This document shows, one piece after another, positions 25,229 to 34,016 of a DNA stretch of 40,154 nucleotides. The stretch is from an uncultured Hungatella sp. (lineage in GTDB: Bacteria > Bacillota > Clostridia > Lachnospirales > Lachnospiraceae). Positions within the stretch are counted from its first letter, which is position 1. The number at the start of each line of letters is the position of its first letter. The notes beneath the pieces are model-generated. The model had not been told where the DNA came from and did no database searches. It was given only the letters and a program-made list of their open reading frames with translations. The translations under genes and the position numbers were made by a program. The stretch is from assembly GCA_910588325.1 (NCBI GenBank), contig CAJUPP010000028.1, positions 1-40,154 on the forward strand, in the 5' to 3' direction.

Positions 25229-25468
25229 ATGAAAACTGTACGTATTTCTTTAAATTCAATCGATAAAGTAAAATCTTTTGTAAACGACCTGACTAAATTC
25301 GATGTTGATTTCGATTTGGTATCCGGCAGATATGTAATTGACGCCAAGTCTATTATGGGCATCTTCAGCCTGGATTTATCCAAACCCATTGATTTGAATA
25401 TCCATGCCGAGACAGAATCCACGGTCAATGAGATACTTAACGTACTGTCGCCGTACTTAATTCACTGA
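25229..25468 (+). CDS. HPr-like protein lacking the catalytic histidine loop
   Basis: This 79-residue protein aligns with the second half of HPr: KSIMGIFSLDLSKP (40-53) corresponds to the KSIMGVMSL block containing the regulatory Ser46, here S41, followed by the HPr-like final helix with ESTVNEILNVL. The N-terminal part that in HPr carries GxHARPA with the phosphorylated His15 is replaced by SLNSIDKVKSFVNDL and has no histidine there. It therefore cannot be a normal PTS phosphocarrier. By analogy with Crh, which lacks His15 but keeps Ser46, a regulatory role in carbon control is possible, but that is inference. It has its own promoter, an AGGAGG site and a hairpin terminator, alone on the plus strand between mtaB and thiI. 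Confidence 0.82.
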   Translation: MKTVRISLNSIDKVKSFVNDLTKFDVDFDLVSGRYVIDAKSIMGIFSLDLSKPIDLNIHAETESTVNEILNVLSPYLIH

Positions 25469-25489
25469 GAACATATTGGTACATCTATA

Positions 25490-25585
25490 GGGCTGCTGCA
25501 AAATATTGTGTGAATGCTGTTGTTTTGCCTTTAGCTGAAGGATAACAGGCGATTCATTCTTTTGCAGCAGCCCCTTTGTCTTTAA
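25490..25585. terminator. 14-base perfect inverted repeat, probable bidirectional terminator
   Basis: GGGCTGCTGCAAAA (25490-25503) and TTTTGCAGCAGCCC (25560-25573) pair perfectly around a 56-base loop, with GAATG/CATTC adding to the stem. On the plus strand CTTTGTCTTT follows. It lies between the stops of the convergent HPr-like gene and thiI. The long loop is unusual for a terminator, and the arms resemble those of a small inverted-repeat element (compare 34017-34145). Confidence 0.55.
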
Positions 25586-25597
25586 AGTTTTATTGCA

Positions 25598-26779
<1,182 letters not shown>

Positions 26780-26889
26780 AATTTCCTCCGTTCTGTCTGA
26801 TATACTCTCGTAGTCCTTTTGTGCCTGCAGCGCATCCCCCCGTTCAGACACGTCCATCGCCTTTGCTTCACCGGATTTGGCACCCTTTC

Positions 26890-28044
26890 CTATCCTCTCT
26901 TATATCTGCGCAGCACCGGAAGCACCTCTTTAAGCACCTCCACAGCGTAGTCAACCTCTTGTGTGGTATTAAACATCCCAAAACTGAACCGCAGGGTGGC
27001 ATCCAGCAAATCCTGTCTTACGCCGATTCCTCTCAATGTTTTACTGACTCCTGGATGATTGGAGGAGCAGGCAGAACCGGAGGACACATATATCCCCCGT
27101 TCCTCCAGACTGTGGAGAAGCACCTCGCTTCTCACTCCTTCGAAGCTGGCGCTGACAATCTGCGGCGCGCTTTCCCGCCCCGGCTGGCTGTTGATATAGA
27201 CTCCCTCTAATTCCTGAAGCCTGCCTATCATGTAATCTTTCAGCCCATACAGTTTGTCCATTTTCTCCTGGTGATTGGCGTATATCTCCTTTACCGCTGC
27301 CCCCAGGCCTGCCACTCCCGGCACATTTTCCGTACCGGCACGCATCCCTTTTTGCTGGCCGCCTCCATAAATCAGCGGTTTTATCTTTACCTTATCATTT
27401 ATATACAAAAAACCCACGCCCTTTGGACCATGTATCTTGTGACCGCTGACGCTCATCAGATCAATCCCCTGCCGTTTGGGGCGAATTTGAAATTTCCCGT
27501 ACGCCTGGATGGCGTCAACATGAAACAATGTGTTAGGATTTTTCCCTTTAATCATTCTGGAAATTTCTTCTACCGGTTCCACCGCACCGATTTCATTATT
27601 TACATACATGACAGACACCAGAATCGTGTCCGGCCGGATGGCCTGTTCCAGTTCCTTGGGATTTATATGCCCCTTGCCGTCTACGGGAAGATAGGTGATC
27701 TCAAATCCCTGCTCCTGCAGGTATCCCAACGGATTATACACAGACGCATGTTCAATGCTGCTGCTTATGATATGTTTCCCCGAACGGCGGTAGGCCTGCG
27801 CCGCTCCAATCAGAGCCATATTATTGGACTCAGAACCGCCGGAGGTAAAAATAATCTCCTTTTCCTGAACCTTCAGATTTTTGGCAATGGCAGTTCTGGC
27901 TTCTTTTATATAATTTTCCGCCTCCATGCCCTTTCTGTGTTTGGCAGATGTATTTCCATAATCCTCTGTCATAGTTTTTATCACAATATCTTTTACGCTG
28001 TCAAACACTTTAGTGGTTGCAGCATTATCAAAATATGCTTCCAT
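26890..28044 (-). CDS. nifS: Cysteine desulfurase (NifS/IscS family)
   Basis: This PLP enzyme takes sulfur from cysteine and passes it on as persulfide. The 384-residue protein has YFDNAATT at the start, H99 (EHASV), the PLP-lysine K203 in SGHKIHGPKG, and the active-site cysteine C326 in SSGSACSSNH. It is followed by thiI, so its main client is probably 4-thiouridine formation, as with NifZ and ThiI in B. subtilis. No iscU-type scaffold gene is nearby. The start is either of two adjacent ATGs (28044 or 28047), with AGGA upstream. The open frame reaching 28275 overlaps rsmE and is not used here. Confidence 0.93.
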   Translation of the reverse strand: MEAYFDNAATTKVFDSVKDIVIKTMTEDYGNTSAKHRKGMEAENYIKEARTAIAKNLKVQEKEIIFTSGGSESNNMALIGAAQAYRRSGKHIISSSIEHASVYNPLGYLQEQGFEITYLPVDGKGHINPKELEQAIRPDTILVSVMYVNNEIGAVEPVEEISRMIKGKNPNTLFHVDAIQAYGKFQIRPKRQGIDLMSVSGHKIHGPKGVGFLYINDKVKIKPLIYGGGQQKGMRAGTENVPGVAGLGAAVKEIYANHQEKMDKLYGLKDYMIGRLQELEGVYINSQPGRESAPQIVSASFEGVRSEVLLHSLEERGIYVSSGSACSSNHPGVSKTLRGIGVRQDLLDATLRFSFGMFNTTQEVDYAVEVLKEVLPVLRRYKRG

Positions 28045-28178
28045 CATATTCCTGGCACTTCTAAAAGGGTTCCTGTACCTGCCTTGGGAGCCAAAACATC
28101 TCATCATAGCAGGCATTAACATCCAAAAGTACATTTCCTTTCTTTTCCAGATTTTCTTCCTGTCCGAAGCAATAAGCT

Positions 28179-28922
28179 TCACACGCCTGTTTCCAGATGA
28201 TACATAAGAATGGACAGCACCGCTATCCCCGCTGTCTCCGTCCGCAGAATCCTTTTTCCCAGACTGACCGGGCAAAATCCGGCTGCCACAGCCAGTTCCA
28301 CTTCTTTTTCCTCAAAACCGCCTTCTGGTCCGATAAACACTCCCACTTTCATTCCCGGCTTTATCTGCTCCACAAGTTCTTTTGTAGAGGCCATCCCGCA
28401 GACATTCTCATAGGGAATCATCTTTATATCCAAATCTTCTGCGTGTTTCAGGGCTTCTTCCACCCCCATCACACGGGTTACCAGAGGAATAATACTCCTC
28501 TTTGACTGCTTGGCTCCGCTTTCCGCAATGCTGTTCCATCGCTTTATCTTCGCCTCTTCCTTTTTGACATCCAGTTTTACCACCGAACGCCGTGCTGCCA
28601 CAGGAATAATCTGCCAGACTCCCAGTTCCACTGCCTTCTGGATGATCAGTTCCATCTTCTCCTGCTTTGGCAGACCCTGAAACAGATACAGCTCAGCCGG
28701 AAGTTCTCTCCCCTCTCTGTCCTGGGAAAGAACCTCTGCCACAACCGTGTCCGTCCCTATCTCCGAAATCCGGCAGCAATAGTCCGTACCTCGGCCGTTA
28801 CTTATGAGCAGCTCCTCTCCGCATCTCATGCGCAGTACGTTTTTTATATGGTTGACATCCGGGCCGATGATTGTGATATTCTGTCCTTCCACCTGACCAG
28901 GCGATACAAAAAAATGATACAT
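28179..28922 (-). CDS. rsmE: 16S rRNA m3U1498 methyltransferase RsmE
   Basis: RsmE methylates N3 of uridine 1498 in 16S rRNA. The 247-residue SPOUT-family protein has the N-terminal PUA-like part (MYHFFVSPG, then DVNHIKNVLRMR) and the knotted C-terminal part with FIGPEGGFEEKEVELA and SLGKRILRTETA. The ATG at 28922 has AAGGAG six bases upstream. It sits 35 bases after prmA, a pair commonly found together in Firmicutes (in many genomes next to dnaJ). It is followed after 134 bases by the cysteine desulfurase gene. Confidence 0.95.
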   Translation of the reverse strand: MYHFFVSPGQVEGQNITIIGPDVNHIKNVLRMRCGEELLISNGRGTDYCCRISEIGTDTVVAEVLSQDREGRELPAELYLFQGLPKQEKMELIIQKAVELGVWQIIPVAARRSVVKLDVKKEEAKIKRWNSIAESGAKQSKRSIIPLVTRVMGVEEALKHAEDLDIKMIPYENVCGMASTKELVEQIKPGMKVGVFIGPEGGFEEKEVELAVAAGFCPVSLGKRILRTETAGIAVLSILMYHLETGV

Positions 28923-28957
28923 GCATATCTCCTTATTTTCTCTGTATAGACACAGCA

Positions 28958-29914
28958 CTAACGCTTTCTGGCCGTAATGGAAATCCACTCTCCCTGAGAA
29001 TCCGTCTCCAAAATTTCCATTGCCGGATTCTGCTCCAAAGCCTCTTTTACGGCTTTTTCCTTTATATTAAGAATTCCGGACATAATGAAGATGCCGTTCT
29101 TTTTCAGATGTACCGGTATCTCCCTCTGAAGCATAATAATCACACCTGCCAGAATATTGGCCACCGCAATATCATAGCACGCATACCCGATTCTGTCCTG
29201 AATTTCTTTGTCATCAATAATATTGCCCTGCAATACCTGAAAGCTGCCACTGCCGATCCCATTGGCCTCCAGATTCTCTCCTACGGCCGTAATCGCATTC
29301 TCATCCAGATCCGTTCCAAAAACACTTCCTGCCCCCAGCTTCAGCGCCGTGATTCCCAGAATACCGCTGCCTGTTCCCACATCCAGCACCCTGGCGCCCG
29401 CAGCCATATGCCTGCGGAGCTGACGGATGCAAAGCTGCGTCGTTTCATGCTGCCCGGTCCCGAAAGCAGTGCCTGGGTCAATCTGAATCAGCAATTTATC
29501 TCTGTCGCCGTCAGGAATCTCCTCCCAAGTGGGCTTGATAAGAATGTCATCCACCGTAAAAGGTTTAAAATATTGTTTCCAGTTGTTAATCCAGTCCTTA
29601 TCCTCCGTCTCAGACACGGCGATCGTCCGCTGTCCCACATCCACAAAATCACTTAATTCATCCAGACCATCCTCAATTTCCTTTAAAATCCGTTCTTCCT
29701 CAGTCAAATCCTCCAGGTAGAAGCTGACTCTGGCTACCCCGTCATCCGGGGGAAGCTCCGGCAATATATCTATGAACATCCCTTTGGTTTCGCTTTCTGT
29801 CAAAGGAATATTATCCTCTATCTCAATCCCCTCGATACCGATTTCATCAAACAGATTGCTGATCAAATCAACAGCCTGGGTAGTTGTAGTCAATGTGAAT
29901 TTTTTCCACTTCAT
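28958..29914 (-). CDS. prmA: Ribosomal protein L11 methyltransferase PrmA
   Basis: PrmA trimethylates lysines and the N terminus of ribosomal protein L11. The 318-residue protein has an N-terminal L11-binding domain, a linker with DWINNWKQYFKPF, the block DPGTAFGTGQHETT (146-159), and the SAM site VLDVGTGSGILG (176-187). NPxx-type active-site residues occur in VANILAGVI. The ATG at 29914 is preceded by GGAGGA; the open frame upstream to 30073 is in the leader. It is the first gene of the prmA-rsmE-desulfurase-thiI group, under a candidate promoter about 155 bases upstream. Confidence 0.95.
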   Translation of the reverse strand: MKWKKFTLTTTTQAVDLISNLFDEIGIEGIEIEDNIPLTESETKGMFIDILPELPPDDGVARVSFYLEDLTEEERILKEIEDGLDELSDFVDVGQRTIAVSETEDKDWINNWKQYFKPFTVDDILIKPTWEEIPDGDRDKLLIQIDPGTAFGTGQHETTQLCIRQLRRHMAAGARVLDVGTGSGILGITALKLGAGSVFGTDLDENAITAVGENLEANGIGSGSFQVLQGNIIDDKEIQDRIGYACYDIAVANILAGVIIMLQREIPVHLKKNGIFIMSGILNIKEKAVKEALEQNPAMEILETDSQGEWISITARKR

Positions 29915-30068
29915 GGAAGATCCTCCTAAATAATAAAATGCACTTTCAAAATTTCTTTTTGCCTGAAAACCAGCCGTTCTGCCGCAAAAACAGATATAAA
30001 AAGAATTCTGGAATACATCGAATACGTCCTGCCTGCCTTTGATAACCTGGCGCTGGAAGGTATTTTCT

Positions 30069-30097
30069 ATCATAGCACAAATTTGGGTTTTCTACAA
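30069..30097 (-). promoter_or_regulatory. Candidate promoter of the prmA operon
   Basis: TTGTAG (30097-30092) and TATGAT (30074-30069) lie 17 bases apart on the minus strand. The -10 is good, the -35 matches at three positions. The leader would be about 150 bases. In the remaining spacer up to proC (30098-30430) I see no gene. Confidence 0.45.
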
Positions 30098-30423
30098 TTA
30101 TTCTGTAAAAATATGGTTTTTAATCTTTTTTGCAATAAAAATGCATTCCCAAACATTATTCTAATGAACGGATGAGAAACACCTGTCCTGCCGACAGCCT
30201 CCGGGCTGTGTAAGACAACGATTCCAAAGAAACCCTTAAACTTTCTAACACATAACAAAATTAAAACAAACAACAAAAACCGAAAATTCTGAAATGCATT
30301 ACGAAGTTACAACCTCAATCACAGGCATACAAAAGAGAAATCTGTTATCATAAATACAAAAGAAGTTTTACTGTACTGTCAAAGACAAACCTTCTCAATG
30401 TACAAAAGAACAATGGCAGGACG

Positions 30424-30467
30424 GAAGAATGCGTCGGACACCGGAAAACCGGACCGACGCATTTTTC
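30424..30467. terminator. Strong hairpin terminator downstream of proC
   Basis: GCGTCGG (30431-30437) pairs with CCGACGC (30454-30460), and CCGG with CCGG closes an AAAA loop inside. T-rich tails exist on both strands, ATTTTTCATTTT on plus and ATTCTTCC on minus. For the minus-strand gene proC it is 74 bases past the stop. The better tail is on the plus strand, where no gene is recognised, so a short plus-strand RNA ending here is possible. Confidence 0.65.
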
Positions 30468-30540
30468 ATTTTCGCTTATATTATTTCATACCTCTTTGAA
30501 ATCTGCCTGATCTACCTTCGGACCCGAAAGCAGATATCAG

Positions 30541-31332
30541 CTATTTCTTCATAATTCTGTCTACCGCATCAATCACCGCACTGCGCAGTCCGTTCCTTTC
30601 CAATGCTGCAACTCCCACTATGGTCGTACCCCCCGGTGAGCAGACTGCGTCTTTCATTGCACCTGGATGCTCCTTTGTGGCTCTCTGCAATTTTCCCGTT
30701 CCGGCTACCATCTGACTCGCCAGCCCATAGGACAGTTCTCTCGGCAGCCCGTGAAGAACCGCCGCATCCGCCAGCGCCTCAATAAACATGGCGGCAAATG
30801 CCGGTCCGCACCCACCGATGGTTCCGGCAATCCCAAAATGCTTTGTATCCACTGGCTGTATCATTCCAACAGGTCTAAACAGCCTTTCGAATAAAGCATA
30901 CCCTTCTTCCGTCAAAGAATGTTTTTCTTCACATATAATAATGCCCTCTCCTACCGATACAGGCGTATTGGGCAGCGTACTGATATGATGTGTTCCAGGC
31001 GCCAGAATCTCCTCATATCTCTCAAACAGCCACCCAGCAGCCACTGATACCAGAATCTTATCCTTCAAATCGTTCTTAACAGGTTCCAGCACCTCCTGAA
31101 TTAGGTAGGGCTTTACGGCGGCCACTATCACGTCTGCATGTTCAACCAGCTCTTTTACGCTTCTGCAGGGCTGAATTCCCATCTTCTTTGCATTGCCACA
31201 CAGCTTTTCCCAATTTTTTGCACAGGCATAAATCTGCTTTGGCGGCAGCACTGCCTTTAAAATCAGACCCTTCACCATAGCCTGAGCCATATTTCCAAAA
31301 CCGATAAACCCTATTTTTATATTGCTGTCCAA
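30541..31332 (-). CDS. proC: Pyrroline-5-carboxylate reductase
   Basis: ProC reduces 1-pyrroline-5-carboxylate to proline with NAD(P)H. The 263-residue protein starts with the dinucleotide site IGFIGFGNMAQAMVKGL. It contains the HHISTLPNTPVSVGEG block and the C-terminal signature from AMKDAVCSPGGTTIVG. I place the start at a TTG (31332), which has GGAGGAG at ideal distance; the in-frame ATG at 31383 would add 17 residues that do not resemble the family. The gene is transcribed alone between the coiled-coil gene and the prmA operon. proA and proB are not in the window. Confidence 0.94.
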   Translation of the reverse strand: MDSNIKIGFIGFGNMAQAMVKGLILKAVLPPKQIYACAKNWEKLCGNAKKMGIQPCRSVKELVEHADVIVAAVKPYLIQEVLEPVKNDLKDKILVSVAAGWLFERYEEILAPGTHHISTLPNTPVSVGEGIIICEEKHSLTEEGYALFERLFRPVGMIQPVDTKHFGIAGTIGGCGPAFAAMFIEALADAAVLHGLPRELSYGLASQMVAGTGKLQRATKEHPGAMKDAVCSPGGTTIVGVAALERNGLRSAVIDAVDRIMKK

Positions 31333-31671
31333 TCTCTTCTCCTCCAAGCTTTCTCTCCCAACCGTATCCCGGCTTACCTTCACATTCTGTTACAGTCCTT
31401 GCTGCTGTACAGATGCCAATGACGCTCACTTTTGTTCACCTTTTCATTTCACTTTTCATTTTATCATTCCTTTTTATCGTCCTGCCTTGACAAATCATGG
31501 TTTACCATCTAGAATAACCATAAAAGAATTAAATTATATTAAGTAGCCGTCAGAATATTTTTCGGTTACACAAATTTCTTTCTATCATTTTATCCGGTAT
31601 TCTATGACTTGTCAATTATCCATTTTTATCTTATTTATCCTATTCATGAATTGTCGTGACGTAAAAAGGCC

Positions 31672-31700
31672 GTGACTTTACCCTTTATATATGGTATAAT
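31672..31700 (+). promoter_or_regulatory. Predicted promoter of the coiled-coil gene
   Basis: GTGACT (31672-31677) and a perfect TATAAT (31695-31700) are separated by 17 bases on the plus strand. The segment 31674-31710 is repeated in inverted orientation downstream of the gene at 32243-32283. Confidence 0.7.
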
Positions 31701-31730
31701 ACCCCTATCCAGGAACAGGGAGGGAAGCAA

Positions 31731-32213
31731 ATGACAAATAACGAATTATTATCAGCAATATCCGATCTGCTGGTTCAAAAGCTAAAAGCAGAATTACAAC
31801 CGATAAAAGATAAGATGCAGAATATTGACGACAGGGTGCAAAGTGTTGAATCAGAACTGCTAAATGTTGATACCAGGATGCAAAGCCTTGAAGCTGAAAT
31901 GCTTAATGTTGATACCAGGATGCAAAACCTTGAAGCTGAAATGCTTAATGTTAATACCAGGATGCAAAACCTTGAAGCTGAAATGCTTAATGTTAATACC
32001 AGGATGCAAAGCCTTGAGGACAATGTCCTACGGTTAGGTCTGTGCCAGGAGAATGATATTCTGCCACGGTTATGTACCATTGAGTCATGTTATACCAGTA
32101 CATACAACCGCTATAACAGCTACGCAGATAAAATGGATACCGCCTTTACTGATATCAGCCTTCTCAAAATAGTAGTATCCGATCATTCAGAAAGACTCCA
32201 AAACTTGGCATAA
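31731..32213 (+). CDS. Coiled-coil protein built from exact 14-residue repeats
   Basis: This 160-residue protein has no signal peptide. An N-terminal helix (ELLSAISDLLVQKLKAELQP) leads into a coiled coil of tandem 14-residue units, each two heptads, with the pattern LNVDTRMQSLEAEM at about residues 43-98. A C-terminal helix follows with LKIVVSDHSERLQNL. Helical periodicity with leucine, methionine and valine at a/d positions suggests a rod-like homo-oligomer. I do not recognise a function. The ribosome site is GGGAGG and a promoter with perfect -10 precedes it. It is the only plus-strand gene between proC and dnaJ and is flanked by inverted promoter-like copies. The low complexity could suggest a recently expanded gene of a larger paralogous family. 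Confidence 0.8.
   Translation: MTNNELLSAISDLLVQKLKAELQPIKDKMQNIDDRVQSVESELLNVDTRMQSLEAEMLNVDTRMQNLEAEMLNVNTRMQNLEAEMLNVNTRMQSLEDNVLRLGLCQENDILPRLCTIESCYTSTYNRYNSYADKMDTAFTDISLLKIVVSDHSERLQNLA
31863..32018 (+). repeat. 42-base tandem repeat inside the coiled-coil gene
   Basis: Units start at 31863, 31905, 31947 and 31989. The first three are complete and differ by one or two bases (a G/A at GATACC or AATACC, and G/A at CAAAGCC or CAAAACC); the fourth diverges after about 30 bases. A degenerate unit precedes them at about 31821. The period is exactly 14 codons, so unit gain or loss by slippage would keep the frame and lengthen or shorten the coil by two heptads. Confidence 0.92.
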
Positions 32214-32242
32214 GCCGTAGCAAAGTAAACCATATCATCTAT

Positions 32243-32285
32243 GGGTAGGGGACATATTTATACCATATATAAAGCATAAAGTCCA
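32243..32285 (-). promoter_or_regulatory. Inverted copy of the coiled-coil promoter, pointing back into the gene
   Basis: On the minus strand TGGACT (32285-32280) and TATAAA (32262-32257) lie 17 bases apart. The stretch shares CTTTATATATGGTATAA (17 identical bases), GACTTTA and CCCCTA-CC with the plus-strand promoter at 31674-31710. Transcription from here would run antisense through the coiled-coil gene. The rest of 32286-32610 contains a short GCCGGT/ACCGGC hairpin but no gene that I can support. Confidence 0.5.
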
Positions 32286-32611
32286 AAGTTCTCCCCACTT
32301 CCGAATTTTTCCGTCAGAAATTTATGAGAGGCCGGTTCTACCGAAAATATTCCATTGCTACCGGCTTCTGCATTCACCCTCTGTCCCAAAACATGTTTGA
32401 AAAATCATTCCTATCACCTGCCCATCCTGCTTTTCGGGCGATTCGTGACGCACATCTGGTAAAAAGCATTAAAGCGTAGTGCCAATCCCAAACCCTCTCA
32501 CCCCTTTGGGAGCGCTTCCAAAATTTTTTTCTCACTGCAGGCCCCGTCCCAGTAAATCTCAAAGCCCATATCTTATTTTTAAAGAAAGCGGCCTTATAAT
32601 ACGAAAGTCTA

Positions 32612-32656
32612 CAAAATAAAAGAAGGAACCGCCTCCTCACCTGGCAATTCCTTCCT
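32612..32656 (-). terminator. Intrinsic terminator of the heat-shock operon
   Basis: GAAGGAA-TTGCC (minus strand, 32654-32643) pairs with GGCGGTTCCTTC (32633-32622) and is followed by TTTTATTTTG. It lies about 40 bases after the dnaJ stop. Confidence 0.85.
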
Positions 32657-32696
32657 CTTATCTGCTTTGTTTTCTCCCGCCTTCCAGGCGAATCTC

Positions 32697-33863
32697 CTAC
32701 TTAAACAACCCTTTCTTCTTCCTTCCGCCCTCTTCCGGCTCATCCTTCGTGATCTTCCCGGTCATCAGTTCATCGAACTTCCTCAAAGCCTGTCTCTGCT
32801 CCTCATTCATCCGCTCCGGAACCTGTACTACCAAAGTCACATAGTGATCCCCACGGACATTCTTATTCCGCAGCGACGGAACGCCTTTCCCCTTCAGTCT
32901 TACCCTTGTATCCGTCTGGGTTCCGGCCTTCACCTCATACTCCACCTGACCGTCTACAGTCTTGATAATAATCGGTCCGCCCAGAGCAGCTCTTGCGAAG
33001 GAAATCGGCACCGTAGAGTAGATATTCATTTCCTTCCTGATAAACACCGGATGCTTGGACACCACGGCTTCCACCAGCAAATCTCCTCTTTCTCCGCCAT
33101 TGCTTCCCGGCTCACCAGAACCTGCCATACGGATGCTCTGTCCGTCGTCGATACCCGCAGGTATGGTAACTTTCAGCTTCTTTCTTCTGGTAATATATCC
33201 GGTTCCCCGGCAATCTGGACATTTCTCCTTGATCACCTGGCCTGTTCCACCGCAGTCCGGACAGCTCTGGACATTCTGCACTGTTCCAAACATGGTCTGC
33301 TGAGTGTACATAATCTTTCCCTTACCATTACATTTGGAACAGGTCTCCTTGGAAGTGCCTGCCTTTGCTCCGCTTCCATGACAGGAAGCACACTCTTCCT
33401 TATAATTAATCTCTATCTCTTTCTCACAGCCAAAGATTGCATCCTCAAAGCTTAAGCGAACGCTGGTCTGCACATTGGCGCCGCGCATGGGGCCGTTGTA
33501 GCGGGAACTGCCTCTAGAACTTCTCCCGCCAAAGAAATCTCCAAAAATATCTCCGAAGATGTCTCCCATATCTGCACCGTCAAAACCGCCGAAACCACCG
33601 AATCCGCCAAAACCGCCTCCGCCTGCACCGCCGTCAAAAGCAGCATGGCCAAACTGGTCATACTGTCTCCTCTTCTCCGGATCACTTAAGACTGCGTAGG
33701 CCTCGGAGGCCTCCTTAAACTTCTTTTCTGCTTCTGTATCTCCCGGATTGGCATCCGGATGATATTTTTTTGCTAAAGTCCTGTACGCTTTCTTCAGGGC
33801 AGCATCATCTGCTGTTTTAGAAACCCCAAGGACTTCATAGTAATCTCTCTTACTTTCTGCCAT
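32697..33863 (-). CDS. dnaJ: Chaperone protein DnaJ
   Basis: DnaJ delivers unfolded substrates to DnaK and stimulates its ATPase. The 388-residue protein has the J domain with the HPD motif (KKYHPDANPG, near 34-43), a glycine/phenylalanine-rich linker (GGAGGGGFGGFGGFGGF), and four zinc motifs CASCHGSG, CSKCNGKG, CPDCGGTG and CPDCRGTG. Two C-terminal substrate-binding beta domains follow. It is the last gene of hrcA-grpE-dnaK-dnaJ. It is separated from dnaK by 301 bases of structured, repeat-containing sequence, more than usual for this operon, so its expression may be partly independent. A strong terminator follows. Confidence 0.97.
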   Translation of the reverse strand: MAESKRDYYEVLGVSKTADDAALKKAYRTLAKKYHPDANPGDTEAEKKFKEASEAYAVLSDPEKRRQYDQFGHAAFDGGAGGGGFGGFGGFGGFDGADMGDIFGDIFGDFFGGRSSRGSSRYNGPMRGANVQTSVRLSFEDAIFGCEKEIEINYKEECASCHGSGAKAGTSKETCSKCNGKGKIMYTQQTMFGTVQNVQSCPDCGGTGQVIKEKCPDCRGTGYITRRKKLKVTIPAGIDDGQSIRMAGSGEPGSNGGERGDLLVEAVVSKHPVFIRKEMNIYSTVPISFARAALGGPIIIKTVDGQVEYEVKAGTQTDTRVRLKGKGVPSLRNKNVRGDHYVTLVVQVPERMNEEQRQALRKFDELMTGKITKDEPEEGGRKKKGLFK

Positions 33864-33915
33864 ATCGGTCTACCTTTCCCATTATATAGTAACTGTTCCC
33901 TGCAGCCCTTCACCA

Positions 33916-33995
33916 GACTTCCGGTTCCACTTCCATCCCGCCCAGGCCTTTCCCAGCCTTTCGGTTTCACCGTCATCCCGCCCGGGCCTTTCCAG
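33916..33995. repeat. Two tandem copies of a 40-base unit between dnaK and dnaJ
   Basis: The copies at 33916-33955 and 33956-33995 share CATCCCGCCC, GGCCTTTCC and flanking bases, with about ten differences. The shared core CATCCCGCCC-x-GGCCTTTCC is GC-rich in contrast to the ribosome site region beside it. No open frame or known signal explains the repeat. Confidence 0.7.
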
Positions 33996-34016
33996 TCACC
34001 ACTCTATGCACCACAA

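Noticed and set aside
27271..28119. 282-codon plus-strand open frame opposite the cysteine desulfurase
   Set aside because: Antisense to conserved PLP and cysteine motifs, no independent evidence.
28045..28275. N-terminal extension of the cysteine desulfurase
   Set aside because: The added residues overlap rsmE and do not match the family, which begins with the YFDNAATT strand.
30070..30276. 68-codon minus-strand open frame upstream of prmA
   Set aside because: It covers the candidate prmA promoter, has no ribosome site and no recognisable pattern.
31863..32018. CRISPR array
   Set aside because: The 42-bp units are contiguous without spacers and stay in frame inside a coding region.
32374..32640. 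88-codon minus-strand open frame between the coiled-coil gene and dnaJ
   Set aside because: No ribosome site; its start lies within the dnaJ operon terminator and the translation (many Arg, Trp, Phe) looks random. A gene remnant cannot be excluded.
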